Part shown: one piece after another, positions 8,262-17,249 of the stretch
How the letters are laid out: each line of letters opens with the position of its first letter
How positions within the stretch are numbered: the first letter of the stretch is position 1
Translations under genes and position numbers: made by a program
Notes under the pieces: generated by a model
The model's input: only the letters and a program-made list of their open reading frames with translations
What the model was told of the DNA's origin: nothing
Database searches by the model: none
Origin: Candidatus Endowatersipora endosymbiont of Watersipora subatra
GTDB taxonomy: Bacteria > Pseudomonadota > Alphaproteobacteria > Rhizobiales > Rhizobiaceae
Assembly (NCBI RefSeq): GCF_964026585.1
Contig: NZ_OZ032160.1
Coordinates: 620,001-684,000 of the forward strand
Length of the DNA stretch: 64,000 nucleotides
Direction: 5' to 3'

Positions 8262-11200
8262 TGGCAATGCTTACCCGATCCTCTTCCTCATCAGGATTGA
8301 TTGATCTCTTCGTAACCCATCGCACCGCTGCGAATATGATGATGATTTTTATGATTATCTTCGGCATATTTGCCATTGGAAGGATCAATACGCAGTTTTT
8401 GCCCACTATCAGCATTCCAGTTGTCACTGTAGCTATTTCATGGCCTGGTGCCAGTGCTGAAGATGTAGAAGCTAATATTCTCGCAGTTATGGAACCTGAA
8501 TTACGTTATTTGAATAGTGTAAAGCGCCTCACTTCCCGTGCACGGGAAGGAATGGCATTGATTGGTCTTGAATACGAAATTGGTTATGACATGGTAACTG
8601 CACAGCGTGAGGTAGAAAGTGCAGTTAAAGCTGTCAGGAATTTACCAAAAGATGCTGAAAGGCCAATCATCAAGCAAGCGATTTTCTTTGATAGGGTTGC
8701 CCGATTGGCTATTACAGGAGATGTATCCGAAAAAACGTTACAGTTTTATGCTAAGAAAATACGTGATGATCTGATCGATCGTGGCATCGATAAAATCGTT
8801 TATACGGGTATGCGTAACCGTGAATTACAGATTGATATTGATGAATATGAATTGCGCCGTCTTGGGTTAACTATTGGTGATGTATCCAGACACATAGCAC
8901 GCAATATTAAAGATTTACCGTCTGGTCAAATAAAAGGGGCTGTTGAAAAACAGTTACGCACGGTTGCTCATGTAAAGAGCGTTAAAAATTTTTCGCAACT
9001 AGAAATAAGATCTTTTGTTAGCGGAGAGAAAATCTTTTTGAAAGACATTGCTCAGATCAGAGAAGGATTCAATGAAAGCCAGCCGCAAGGCTTTATTAAT
9101 GGTCTTCGCGCAATTGAGATTGAAGTTCAGCGTGCAGTGACAGCTGATACGTTAAAGACAAACAAAATCCTCTCTGACTATGTGAGAGAGGTTGAAAGAC
9201 AATTACCACCTAAAATTCATATTTATCAATATGATATTCAAGCCAATGCACTGACAGAACGGATCTTGTTGCTTGTTCGAAATGGCATTGGTGGCCTAGC
9301 CATTGTTGCAAGCATTTTGTTTCTCTTTCTCAATGCGCGTATTGCGTTTTGGGTAGCTGCAGGTATCCCTGTTGCAATGCTGGCAACTATTGGTTTCATG
9401 TGGATCTCTGGCCAAACCATCAACATGGTCTCGTTATTTGCACTGATTATGATGCTCGGTATTATTGTAGATGATTCTATTGTCATCGGTGAACATACCT
9501 CTACCTGTTTTTCTAATGGTGATTCACCCTTTGAAGCTGCAAAGAATGGGGCAAAATATATGGTTGTGCCTGTTTCGGCAGCTATGATAACAACCGTAGC
9601 GGCTTTTGCCCCCATGTTCTTCATCGGGGATGTTTTAGGGCAAATTATCAGCGTTATGCCCCTTGTTGTTATCGTTGTAGTCCTATCGAGTATGATCGAA
9701 TGCTTTCTTATATTACCTGGCCATTTGGCTCATGCATTGCAGACTCGCTTGATGCCATACCAGTCTTCTCATTGGCGAAGATTGGGAATATTGGGGATCG
9801 CGCTGATCATTGGTACATTCATCATCTTCGTTTCAAGTGAAGGAAGGGACCTTTCGATAAACGAAACTTCTTTAATAGCATTGATGAAAAGCTATATCTC
9901 TATCGAGGAAATTTCTCATTTGATTGAGAGTGTTATCAGGTGGATACAGGCAACACGCTCTCATCTGAAATTACCGATATTTATCGGCACAATTGCTTTT
10001 ATCATCTATATTCTTTTACTATTGATTGAAGGTATGCGAGACCTTCTTTTTCGAAGAGATCAGAAAAGTTTTATTAATAGCAGACGAAACAATAGATTCA
10101 GAATTGCCTTTGATAATAAGTTTAATACTTTTCGTGATGGAATCTTCGATTGGCTCCTTCGTCTCTCCTTCCGATGGCGTTATGTCACTTTATCACTTGC
10201 ATTGGCAGCCGCGATTGTTGGTTCATATGGTTTAATCAAAAGTGAAAAGGTTCAGTTTGTCTTCTTCCCTTCTGCAGAATCTGAAGATATCAATGCCCGC
10301 ATTATTTTTAATGCAGGTACACCTGAAAGTAAGGCAATTGAGGCAATTCGCTGTATCGAAGAATCACTATATGATGCAGAAAAAAAGGTCACTGATGGTC
10401 AGGAAAAAGTAATAATAGCCACATTTTCAACCTTTGGAAAGGCAGGACGTAACACTGGAGATAATGTGGCAAATATTCAGGTTCAGCTCACACCATCGGA
10501 GATACGCACGATACGTACTCCAGATATTGTGAAAGCTTGGAGAGAGATGGTTCCCAAAATTTCAAATATAAGAAGAATTTCTTTTCATGAACCACGTGGA
10601 GGACCACCTGGCCGCGATATTGAGATTCAATTACAGGGTGATTCTATTGTTCAGTTGAAAAAGGCAGCTATTGAGATAATGCCGATTATTGAAAGTATTC
10701 CTGGCGCAACAAGTTTATCTGATGATTTGCCATATGGAAAGCCAGAGCTCGTTATAAGGATGAAACCCAAAGGACGTGCACTCGGCTTTACAATTGATGA
10801 TGTTGGTAAACAACTCCGTGACGCATTTGAAGGAGCAATCCCAAAACGGTTTTCTGATGGGGATGATGAGATCACCGTTCGCGTTTCTAAAATTTCAAGA
10901 GAAAAGGGGTCTTCAGCCTTACGTCATTTTGAATTTCGTAATTCAAAGGGTGAATTTGTCCCTCTGACAGATATTGCTTTCATCGAAGAAGATCAGAGTT
11001 TTTCATCGATTGAACGGATTGATGGCAAGGCGACTGTATCATTAATGGCTAATCTTGACTTGAAAAGGAATACTACAGAAAAAGCACAGAAGCAGTTAGA
11101 AGAGTTTGGAATCTCGACGATTGCAGATCGTTACGGCATAACTTATCGATATTCTGGACGCGCCGAAGAACGGATTAACGCATTTAATGACCTTGGAATC

Positions 11201-11746
11201 GGAACGATCATAGCCTTATTAGTTATTTATATTATTTTAGCTAGTATCTTTTCCAATTATTGGCGTCCATTTGCTATTATGTTAATAATCCCATTTGGAA
11301 TGGTTGGAGCGGTTGTTGGGCACTGGTTAGTAGGAATGAAACTCACAATTCTATCATTTATTGGCTTGCTAGGATTGACTGGCATTTTAGTCAATGATTC
11401 CATTATTTTGATTAGCTGTTTGGACGAGCGTATTAAAAATGGTGATAGTAACTTAGAAGCCGCAGTTGGTGCGAGCAAAGATCGTCTCCGTGCTGTTCTT
11501 TTGACATCGCTCACGACAATTGGAGGGTTAATCCCTCTCATGTTTGAAAAGAGCTTGCAAGCTCAGTTTCTTTTACCTATGGCTACAACAATGGTTTTTG
11601 GCTTAGCTCTGGCTACACTTCTGGTTTTATTTCTTGTCCCTGTTTTGATTGGGATAGGAACCGATTTGGCTACCCTATCAAAGTGCGTTTTCGTTAACGC
11701 TGTTAGGCTTTTAGCTCCGCCAAAACCGTGGGGAAAACAAAACTAG
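8261..11746 (+). CDS. RND efflux pump inner-membrane transporter (AcrB/HAE1-like)
   Basis: A large AcrB-like proton-driven exporter of 1161 residues from ATG 8261, or 1185 if GTG 8189 is used. The first transmembrane helix follows DLFVTHRTAAN. The proton-relay Asp404-Asp405 lie in GIIVDDSIVIGEH in helix 4. The second half repeats the fold, with LVNDSIILI near the C terminus. The protein exceeds the usual 1030-1050 residues mainly because of about 110 extra residues (roughly 505-620) between the two halves, with at least two hydrophobic segments. The 3' end overlaps convergent trkH by 36 bases. I chose 8261 because its N terminus aligns with the normal first helix and lacks an odd Pro-rich extension. 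Confidence 0.92.
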   Translation: MAMLTRSSSSSGLIDLFVTHRTAANMMMIFMIIFGIFAIGRINTQFLPTISIPVVTVAISWPGASAEDVEANILAVMEPELRYLNSVKRLTSRAREGMALIGLEYEIGYDMVTAQREVESAVKAVRNLPKDAERPIIKQAIFFDRVARLAITGDVSEKTLQFYAKKIRDDLIDRGIDKIVYTGMRNRELQIDIDEYELRRLGLTIGDVSRHIARNIKDLPSGQIKGAVEKQLRTVAHVKSVKNFSQLEIRSFVSGEKIFLKDIAQIREGFNESQPQGFINGLRAIEIEVQRAVTADTLKTNKILSDYVREVERQLPPKIHIYQYDIQANALTERILLLVRNGIGGLAIVASILFLFLNARIAFWVAAGIPVAMLATIGFMWISGQTINMVSLFALIMMLGIIVDDSIVIGEHTSTCFSNGDSPFEAAKNGAKYMVVPVSAAMITTVAAFAPMFFIGDVLGQIISVMPLVVIVVVLSSMIECFLILPGHLAHALQTRLMPYQSSHWRRLGILGIALIIGTFIIFVSSEGRDLSINETSLIALMKSYISIEEISHLIESVIRWIQATRSHLKLPIFIGTIAFIIYILLLLIEGMRDLLFRRDQKSFINSRRNNRFRIAFDNKFNTFRDGIFDWLLRLSFRWRYVTLSLALAAAIVGSYGLIKSEKVQFVFFPSAESEDINARIIFNAGTPESKAIEAIRCIEESLYDAEKKVTDGQEKVIIATFSTFGKAGRNTGDNVANIQVQLTPSEIRTIRTPDIVKAWREMVPKISNIRRISFHEPRGGPPGRDIEIQLQGDSIVQLKKAAIEIMPIIESIPGATSLSDDLPYGKPELVIRMKPKGRALGFTIDDVGKQLRDAFEGAIPKRFSDGDDEITVRVSKISREKGSSALRHFEFRNSKGEFVPLTDIAFIEEDQSFSSIERIDGKATVSLMANLDLKRNTTEKAQKQLEEFGISTIADRYGITYRYSGRAEERINAFNDLGIGTIIALLVIYIILASIFSNYWRPFAIMLIIPFGMVGAVVGHWLVGMKLTILSFIGLLGLTGILVNDSIILISCLDERIKNGDSNLEAAVGASKDRLRAVLLTSLTTIGGLIPLMFEKSLQAQFLLPMATTMVFGLALATLLVLFLVPVLIGIGTDLATLSKCVFVNAVRLLAPPKPWGKQN

Positions 11747-13183
11747 AATAGTAAATAATTCAAGACGTCCTATCAGCATTGTGAAGGCTAGAATCCACTT
11801 TGGAATATCTCCAAGCAATTTATAATTCCCTGATGGGCCGATAATATTTCCTAGTCCTGGACCAACATTAGAGATTGCCGACCCTGCACCAGACAATGCT
11901 GTAAGCGGATCCACACCGAAAAAAGAGAGTGCGATTACAGAGACACTAAAAGTCATGAGATAAAGAAAAAAGAAACTCATCACCGCTGAAATAACATCAG
12001 AACTAATCGGTCGACCGTTAAATTTTTGTATAAAAATACCATGAGGATATAAAACGCGTGCAATGTGCTGACGAACATTTTGAAATAAAACCTGAAATCT
12101 AAATATTTTGATCCCGCAGGAAGTTGATCCTGCACAACCACCTATAAACATAATGACGAAAAAGAAAGAAACTGAAACAGGGCCCCAATGATCATAAGCT
12201 TCAGTAGCATATCCTGTGCCAGTCAGTATAGATGTCACATTAATAGCTGCAAAACGTAAGGCTTGTATCCCTGTGCGAATACCTAGAGATTCTTCAATAA
12301 TCCAAGCTATCAGTACTAGAAACATAAGAAGCATGAAAAATGTTCGTACCTGACTATCAAAAAAGATTGATTTTGGCATCCCCTGAAACGCCTGAACAAA
12401 AAGAAGGAAAGGCAACGAACCAATAATCATAAATATTATTGCAATGTAATCAATGAGCATGCTATCAAAATAGCCTAGTGACTCATCATGATTTGAAAAC
12501 CCTCCTGTCGCGACAGTCGTCATCGCATGCACAACAGCATCTAGAATATTCATACCAGCCATAAGATAAGCCAACATACAAAGTACTGTAGCATTCAAAA
12601 AGATCAATGTAATAAACCCAGAAATCTGGGTAGCCCTTGGCAAAATTTTTTCTAAGGTTTCAAAGGCTTCAACTTTAAATAGTTGCATCCCACCAATTTG
12701 AAGCATAGGGAGAACAGCCACGGCCATCACAATAATGCCTAAACCACCCAACCACTGAAGAATACCACGCCACAATAATATCCCAGGCGGCATAAAATCT
12801 AGATCAGTCATTACTGTAGCACCTGTAGTGGTTAACCCAGAAATTGATTCAAAAAAAGCGTCCGTATAAGTAGGGAAAAAACCGGACCAGTAAAATGGCA
12901 GGGCCCCAAAAGCTGACAGAGAGATCCAGACCGAAGCCGTCATAATAAAGGCCTGTCTGGTTGTCATAATACGGTTCTGGCTACGTACCGCTAAAAACAA
13001 AAGGCCACTAAATGCAGTTGTCACAAGACCAGATACAAAAAAGACCTGCCAGTCAGAATTGTGTTCGAGATAATCGACAACAGCAGGGAAAAACATAGTC
13101 AAACCCAAAATGCCGAGTAACAAACCAACAACTACAGCAACAGGCCGTGGATCTAGATACACAGCTAAGATCAACTCCTTCAT
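11711..13183 (-). CDS. trkH: Trk-type potassium uptake channel subunit TrkH
   Basis: This 490-residue polytopic membrane protein has the TrkH/KtrB fold, with four pore-loop repeats. The selectivity segments are recognisable in SGLTTTGATVMTD, TTVATGGFSNHDES, TSILTGTGYATE and SAISNVGPGLG. It conducts K+ inward across the inner membrane. It normally works with the NAD/ATP-binding TrkA, not encoded here. The start is ATG 13183; no strong ribosome-binding site precedes it. The gene converges on the RND pump and their 3' ends overlap by 36 bases, so there is no room for a separate terminator. Confidence 0.94.
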   Translation of the reverse strand: MKELILAVYLDPRPVAVVVGLLLGILGLTMFFPAVVDYLEHNSDWQVFFVSGLVTTAFSGLLFLAVRSQNRIMTTRQAFIMTASVWISLSAFGALPFYWSGFFPTYTDAFFESISGLTTTGATVMTDLDFMPPGILLWRGILQWLGGLGIIVMAVAVLPMLQIGGMQLFKVEAFETLEKILPRATQISGFITLIFLNATVLCMLAYLMAGMNILDAVVHAMTTVATGGFSNHDESLGYFDSMLIDYIAIIFMIIGSLPFLLFVQAFQGMPKSIFFDSQVRTFFMLLMFLVLIAWIIEESLGIRTGIQALRFAAINVTSILTGTGYATEAYDHWGPVSVSFFFVIMFIGGCAGSTSCGIKIFRFQVLFQNVRQHIARVLYPHGIFIQKFNGRPISSDVISAVMSFFFLYLMTFSVSVIALSFFGVDPLTALSGAGSAISNVGPGLGNIIGPSGNYKLLGDIPKWILAFTMLIGRLELFTILVLFSPRFWRS

Positions 13184-13246
13184 CTAAAGTAAGTAAGTGA
13201 TAATAGTAGGATGTCCACCTCAATCTAGACGGATCACTGAAAGGGC

Positions 13247-13294
13247 CCTAACAGTCGTTTAGAATAATTTCCTAACAGTCGTTTAGAATAATTT
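13247..13294. repeat. Perfect 24-bp tandem duplication
   Basis: Two exact 24-base copies (13247-13270 and 13271-13294) beginning CCTAACAGTCG lie between trkH and the tRNA-Thr gene. No coding or hairpin role is apparent. The exact identity suggests a recent slippage-type duplication or assembly uncertainty. Confidence 0.9.
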
Positions 13295-13367
13295 TAGGTT
13301 ATATTTATCATGGTATCGTGAAGCATAAAGGATCAGATAAGGACGGAAATACGGAAATATCGAAGAG

Positions 13368-13442
13368 TGGTGCTGTTGGACAGATTCGAACTGTCGACCT
13401 CTTCATTACCAATGAAGTGCTCTACCCCTGAGCTACAACAGC
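13368..13442 (-). tRNA. tRNA-Thr (anticodon GGU)
   Basis: The cloverleaf reads on the minus strand. The acceptor stem is GCTGTTG/CAACAGC, the D arm GCTCAGGGGTAGAGC, and the anticodon stem CTTCA/TGAAG encloses TTGGTAA with anticodon GGT. The T arm contains GTTCGAATC, and the CCA end is encoded (TGG at 13368-13370). It reads the Thr codons ACC and ACU. Confidence 0.95.
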
Positions 13443-13599
13443 AATAGTCATGAAAAGTCCATCAGCAAGCAGAAATTTTTTATCTCATAAGAGTCACTTT
13501 ATTGCAAGAATCTACTGAAAATTCTTGACACATCTATTTTAAAACATAACTAATCAGGTTGCAATAAAGCATGAACGAAAAGAAGTCACTCAAAATTAT

Positions 13600-13740
13600 A
13601 TGGTAAGAAAAGATCGTGAGACTGTGTTAAAAGAAGCTTTGCGAGAGAATCTCAGAAAGAGGAAGCAGAAGATTCGTATAAAAGAAGATATCAAAGTTAA
13701 GAAGGATCATATCAAAGTTAAGAATCAAGTGAATTCGTGA
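13600..13740 (+). CDS. Small basic protein, 46 residues, unassigned
   Basis: An ORF from ATG 13600 to TGA 13738-13740 encodes MVRKDRETVLKEALRENL, then a run of Lys/Arg. The EALRENLRKRK segment resembles short conserved hypothetical proteins I recall from alphaproteobacteria, where a KEALRENLRRRK motif recurs, so the ORF is probably real. The C-terminal part carries a seven-residue duplication (DIKVKKD/HIKVKNQ) from a 21-bp direct repeat (16-bp identical cores at 13688-13703 and 13709-13724). The high positive charge suggests nucleic-acid or ribosome contact, which is a guess. The ORF lies alone between two tRNA genes. Confidence 0.5.
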   Translation: MVRKDRETVLKEALRENLRKRKQKIRIKEDIKVKKDHIKVKNQVNS

Positions 13741-13789
13741 TTGATGTTCTTTTTCTAGATCATTTGTCTGACAGGTAATAGATCAATCT

Positions 13790-13874
13790 GCCCTCCTGGT
13801 GAAACTGGTAGACACGCTAGATTCAAAATCTAGTTCCTTAGGGAGTGCCGGTTCAATTCCGGCGGAGGGCACCA
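13790..13874 (+). tRNA. tRNA-Leu (anticodon CAA)
   Basis: An 85-base class II tRNA. The acceptor stem is GCCCTCC/GGAGGGC, and the anticodon stem CTAGA/TCTAG encloses TTCAAAA with anticodon CAA. A long variable arm follows (around CCTTAGGGAGTG), then a GGTTCAATTCC T loop and an encoded CCA. It reads UUG Leu codons. Confidence 0.95.
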
Positions 13875-13985
13875 TTTAACTGAAATGAGGGCTAGCAACA
13901 GCATTTCGATAACTTGGTTAAATCAACCTTTTCTTTTGAAAATGAAAGCCTTCATAATAGATGGTTTGATCTGTGGGGGTTACGA

Positions 13986-15317
13986 TTAAAATCTCGAATA
14001 ACCAAGCCACTTATCTTGCTCCTCTCTTAGCTTAAACAAAGAAGTCTTTCTCAAAATAGTCACGTTATTTTTAGTCAACAACGCGCCTTTACTGATATTT
14101 TTGGTTACTGTACCTTCATGAAGAAGGCTAACAGGGATAGCTTTTTCTTTGCGCGCTTCACTTGCTTTCATTATCCAGGACCGATAGCAAGTTTCACCAA
14201 TTGCATCGAGTTGTTCACCTGCCCTTAAATCACGTTTAGCCAATGCACAGACTTCGGAAACAGGTCGATCCAAAGATTTCATATCACTATGACCATACAA
14301 AAACGCACGTGCAGCAGATAATGGAACTTCTAAGCTAGTTAGATGAAAAGGACGATAAAAAGTGTAGTAAGGACCTTTTCCTAAATGGAGATCGTTCAAG
14401 CGTTCACGCAAACGGCAACTACGTATGTCAGCGATCACAAAAACACCCGGTGCTACACCTTTACCTACGGTGAAATCTACGCAACCATTTTGGGACAAAA
14501 TACCACCGTCCTCTACAGGGCACAAGATGTTATGTAAATTCTCCAAAGAACAGTCCGGACCATGCATACCCGGAACATCAGGAACTAATCCTGTTGCATT
14601 CGCAAGGCATGACATCTCGAACATAGTCTTAGAACCATCAACAAACTCCACTAACATGCGGGAATTCATATTTCTTCGCTCAGCTTCTTCACGATAATCA
14701 TCTGGAATGGCATCGATATTCAATTGATTATTTTTTCCTTTCCCTGCAGCGACAACTGGATGACCTAATGCAGTTATAAAATCATAAAGCTCCATTGTAG
14801 CTGTTGGTTCATCACCAGCACCAACTGTATAGACGACTCCTTTGCGTTCAGCCTCTTTTTGCAGGATAGCACCTACGGTGACATCAGCTTCAACATTCAT
14901 CATCACTAGATGTTTACCAGCTTTTAATGATGCCATGCCAAGCTCAGCTCCGGCATCAGGAGAACCTGTTGCATCAATCACTACATCCACCATTTCATGA
15001 GAGAGAGCCAAATTGGGATCTTCCACAACCGGAATTTTACCAGCTTCCGTTGAATGCGTGATCATACGATCACTATCGCAAACGGACCAATCCTGTGCTG
15101 AATAACCAGCAATCTCCATGACCTTGGGGGCAGAGATCAGACGACGAGCGACAAGAGAGGCGAGTTTCATTCCGTTCATTTGTCGGATAGCAGTGACAAG
15201 ATCAGTCCCCATTTGACCGGATCCAACGACACATACACGAACAGACTTGCCGCAAGACTGCAACTCATTTAAATCAGTTGCCAGATTCATTGATAAAATC
15301 TTGTTATTGTACAACAT
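13986..15317 (-). CDS. COG4091-type NAD(P)-dependent dehydrogenase with C-terminal SAF domain
   Basis: A 443-residue protein related to homoserine dehydrogenase but of the COG4091 type. The N-terminal Rossmann turn VVGSGQMGTDLV is at about residues 30-41. It is followed by a homoserine-dehydrogenase-like catalytic middle (DVVIDATGSPDAG, GAGDEPTATMELYDF). A SAF domain occupies roughly residues 345-430 (KRDLRAGEQLDAIGE...ISKGALLTKNNVTI). True homoserine dehydrogenases end in an ACT domain, so this is probably not the threonine-pathway enzyme. Related proteins occur in carbohydrate-acid catabolism clusters, but no partner genes are here and the substrate is unknown. AAGGA lies just before ATG 15317, which supports the start. 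Confidence 0.8.
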   Translation of the reverse strand: MLYNNKILSMNLATDLNELQSCGKSVRVCVVGSGQMGTDLVTAIRQMNGMKLASLVARRLISAPKVMEIAGYSAQDWSVCDSDRMITHSTEAGKIPVVEDPNLALSHEMVDVVIDATGSPDAGAELGMASLKAGKHLVMMNVEADVTVGAILQKEAERKGVVYTVGAGDEPTATMELYDFITALGHPVVAAGKGKNNQLNIDAIPDDYREEAERRNMNSRMLVEFVDGSKTMFEMSCLANATGLVPDVPGMHGPDCSLENLHNILCPVEDGGILSQNGCVDFTVGKGVAPGVFVIADIRSCRLRERLNDLHLGKGPYYTFYRPFHLTSLEVPLSAARAFLYGHSDMKSLDRPVSEVCALAKRDLRAGEQLDAIGETCYRSWIMKASEARKEKAIPVSLLHEGTVTKNISKGALLTKNNVTILRKTSLFKLREEQDKWLGYSRF

Positions 15318-15734
15318 ATTTCCTTCTTAATCTTAATCACTACTAAATGTTGTTTCAACAATGAGATCCGATTACATCCTATCATCGAACAAGTGTTTTG
15401 GGTAAGAATTTACTTACGTATTTGTTCAATTAATCCCTTTCTTACATTGCTCATGGAGAGAAGAAGAAATACACTGTAGGAACAGTTTCCTATTCCTAAT
15501 TACTTAGAATGATGAATGTAAAAGATCAAGAAGTTCGATATGCGGATTCTTAAGTCTGACCCCTCTGTTCCTAAAACAGAGCTAAAGGATTATCAGGAAA
15601 GACGAGATAAAGTCTACTTTTAGTGATCCAGTAAGAAATAAATAACTCGAGCAGTTCACAAAAGAAAGATTTTCGGGTAGGTTTTGGAGACTTCACTAAC
15701 AAAAACACAGCTTTGATGAGGAATATCAACCAGT
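15318..15734. other. 417-bp divergent intergenic region
   Basis: This separates the COG4091 gene from infA and has no credible ORF. It holds two small inverted repeats, TGTTG-3-CAACA at 15348-15360 and CTCTGTT-5-AACAGAG at 15563-15581. The first lies about 30 bases upstream of the COG4091 start and could be an operator. The second has no T-run, so it does not look like a terminator. Promoters for both genes must lie here, but I cannot place them convincingly. Confidence 0.5.
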
Positions 15735-15953
15735 ATGGCAAAAGAAGAAGTTCTGGAATTTCCAGGTATTGTGAGTGAATTACTCCCTAACGTGACGTTT
15801 CGAGTCAAGCTCGAAAATGATCATGAAATCATAGCGCATACTGCTGGGAGAATGCGCAAGAATAGAATTCGTGTGTTAGCTGGTGATAAAGTTCTAGTAG
15901 AAATGACACCGTATGATCTTACTAAGGGCCGAATCACTTATCGGTTCAAGTGA
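15735..15953 (+). CDS. infA: Translation initiation factor IF-1
   Basis: This 72-residue OB-fold protein is the typical IF-1: [19 protein letters not shown] at the start, [16 protein letters not shown] in the middle, and [13 protein letters not shown] at the end. It occupies the ribosomal A site during initiation with IF-2 and IF-3. The ribosome-binding site is weak and distant (GAGGAA about 11 bases upstream). The stop overlaps a GTG of the maf frame, and infA-maf is a familiar alphaproteobacterial pair. Confidence 0.98.
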   Translation: MAKEEVLEFPGIVSELLPNVTFRVKLENDHEIIAHTAGRMRKNRIRVLAGDKVLVEMTPYDLTKGRITYRFK

Positions 15954-15988
15954 TATATCTTGACATCTCTAATGTATTGAGATTTAGA

Positions 15989-16639
15989 ATGGTTCTGCGC
16001 TCTCAATTAGTTCTGGCTTCACAGTCTACGGAACGTATTTCTTTGTTGCAGCAAGTTGGTCTTCAGCCTGATATGTTGTACCCTACTGATATCAACAGGA
16101 ATCCTAGTAAAAAGGAAACTGCAAGCTCTTTAGCAAAACGTTTATCCAAAACTAAATCAGAAATAGCGATAGAAAGTCTTAAAAAATTAGGTTACACTGG
16201 AAAGTTTTATATACTTTCCGCTGATACCGTAGTAAGTGTAGGAAGTCGTATTTTACCTCAAACTGAGGTACTAGATGAAGCCGCTCGTTATCTACGCTTG
16301 CTTTCAGGTCGTGCACACCGCGTCTATACTGGACTAACACTTTATACACCTAAGAAAACGTTTCGTCATAAGTTAGTAGAAACGCGAATAGGTTTTAAAA
16401 AATTGTCTGATAACGAATTTAACAATTATCTCATATCAGGGGAATGGCAAGGACAGGCTGGGGGTTATTCAATTCAAGGAATTGCTGGTGCGTTTGTTAT
16501 CAAATTAACCGGTTCTTATTCAAATGTTGTTGGGTTACCACTATATGAAACGTGTTCCTTGTTGATAGGAGAAGGATATCCAATCCAGTCAAACTGGAGA
16601 GTCATGAATCATAAACTCAACAACCATGAAAAAAGTTAA
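15989..16639 (+). CDS. maf: Maf-like nucleotide pyrophosphatase
   Basis: A 216-residue Maf/HAM1-like protein from ATG 15989. The frame is open back to GTG 15950, which overlaps the infA stop, so a 229-residue form is possible. The phosphate-binding N terminus LVLASQSTERISLL departs a little from the usual LASxSPRR: it has STER where SPRR is expected. The catalytic SADTVVSVG and the RLLSGRAHRVYTGL and GQAGGYSIQG segments are conserved. Family members hydrolyse non-canonical or modified nucleoside triphosphates to monophosphates and are linked to septum control. The exact substrate is not predictable. Confidence 0.9.
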   Translation: MVLRSQLVLASQSTERISLLQQVGLQPDMLYPTDINRNPSKKETASSLAKRLSKTKSEIAIESLKKLGYTGKFYILSADTVVSVGSRILPQTEVLDEAARYLRLLSGRAHRVYTGLTLYTPKKTFRHKLVETRIGFKKLSDNEFNNYLISGEWQGQAGGYSIQGIAGAFVIKLTGSYSNVVGLPLYETCSLLIGEGYPIQSNWRVMNHKLNNHEKS

Positions 16640-16756
16640 TTCTTGCCTAGAAAACTTTGCTAGACAAGGCCTGATCTCGTAACTATAATGAGTCCGGTTA
16701 ACCCTGGATCATTAGGATCATGAGATGGGTCTGGTGTATAGTGGCTTTGCGTCGAT

Positions 16757-16831
16757 GCCCGGGTAGCTCAGGGGTAGAGCAGTGGACTGAAAATCCGCGT
16801 GTCGGTGGTTCGATTCCGCCCCCGGGCACCA
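16757..16831 (+). tRNA. tRNA-Phe (anticodon GAA)
   Basis: The acceptor stem is GCCCGGG/CCCGGGC and the D arm GCTCAGGGGTAGAGC. The anticodon stem GTGGA/TCCGC encloses CTGAAAA with anticodon GAA. GGTTCGATTCC is in the T arm and the CCA end is encoded. Confidence 0.96.
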
Positions 16832-17249
16832 CTATAAATTTTTCCTGATACGTTATAGGTCAATAGGAATCCAGGAGAAGCGTCATTCATCGATTCCCTT
16901 CCCTTTACACGGTAAGAGATCCGTGATCTCTAAATATCCTGACCATTTCTCTTTACTTTTGGAGAGTAGAGACAGAGACAGGATCGATTATACCATCAAT
17001 CATCAATAGACTATAAAGGATAAAGCTATTTCCGGAGAGATAGTATAGTAATGCACGATGGCAAAAGTGTAGAACTTCTTGCTTTGGTTGCTTAGGAGAT
17101 TGATTCTGCATAAATCATTATCCTCCCCAGTGAGGAGAGTGAGGAAAGAGATCTTAAAATTAGTTGTCTAAGCTTTTTCTAAGTGAACCGCCTATTCTTT
17201 TCATCACATAGATCGGAAACCACACTTAGTCTAACTCAAGGAGTTCATA
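16832..17249. other. 418-bp intergenic region before the AgcS gene
   Basis: No gene is supported. A 7-bp inverted repeat, AGAGATC-3-GATCTCT (16915-16931), lies after tRNA-Phe but is not followed by a T-run. The longest nearby ATG frame (17051) stops after 14 codons. A glycine-riboswitch core was looked for and not found. A ribosome-binding AAGGAG precedes the agcS start at 17250. Confidence 0.5.

Noticed and set aside
9238..9624. 128-residue minus-strand ORF inside the RND pump gene
   Set aside because: It lies antisense to a strongly conserved coding region, has no recognisable domain, and is a codon-usage shadow.
16832..17249. Glycine riboswitch upstream of the AgcS symporter
   Set aside because: Such riboswitches often precede agcS genes, but I could not find the conserved glycine-binding core; GGAGAG alone occurs by chance.
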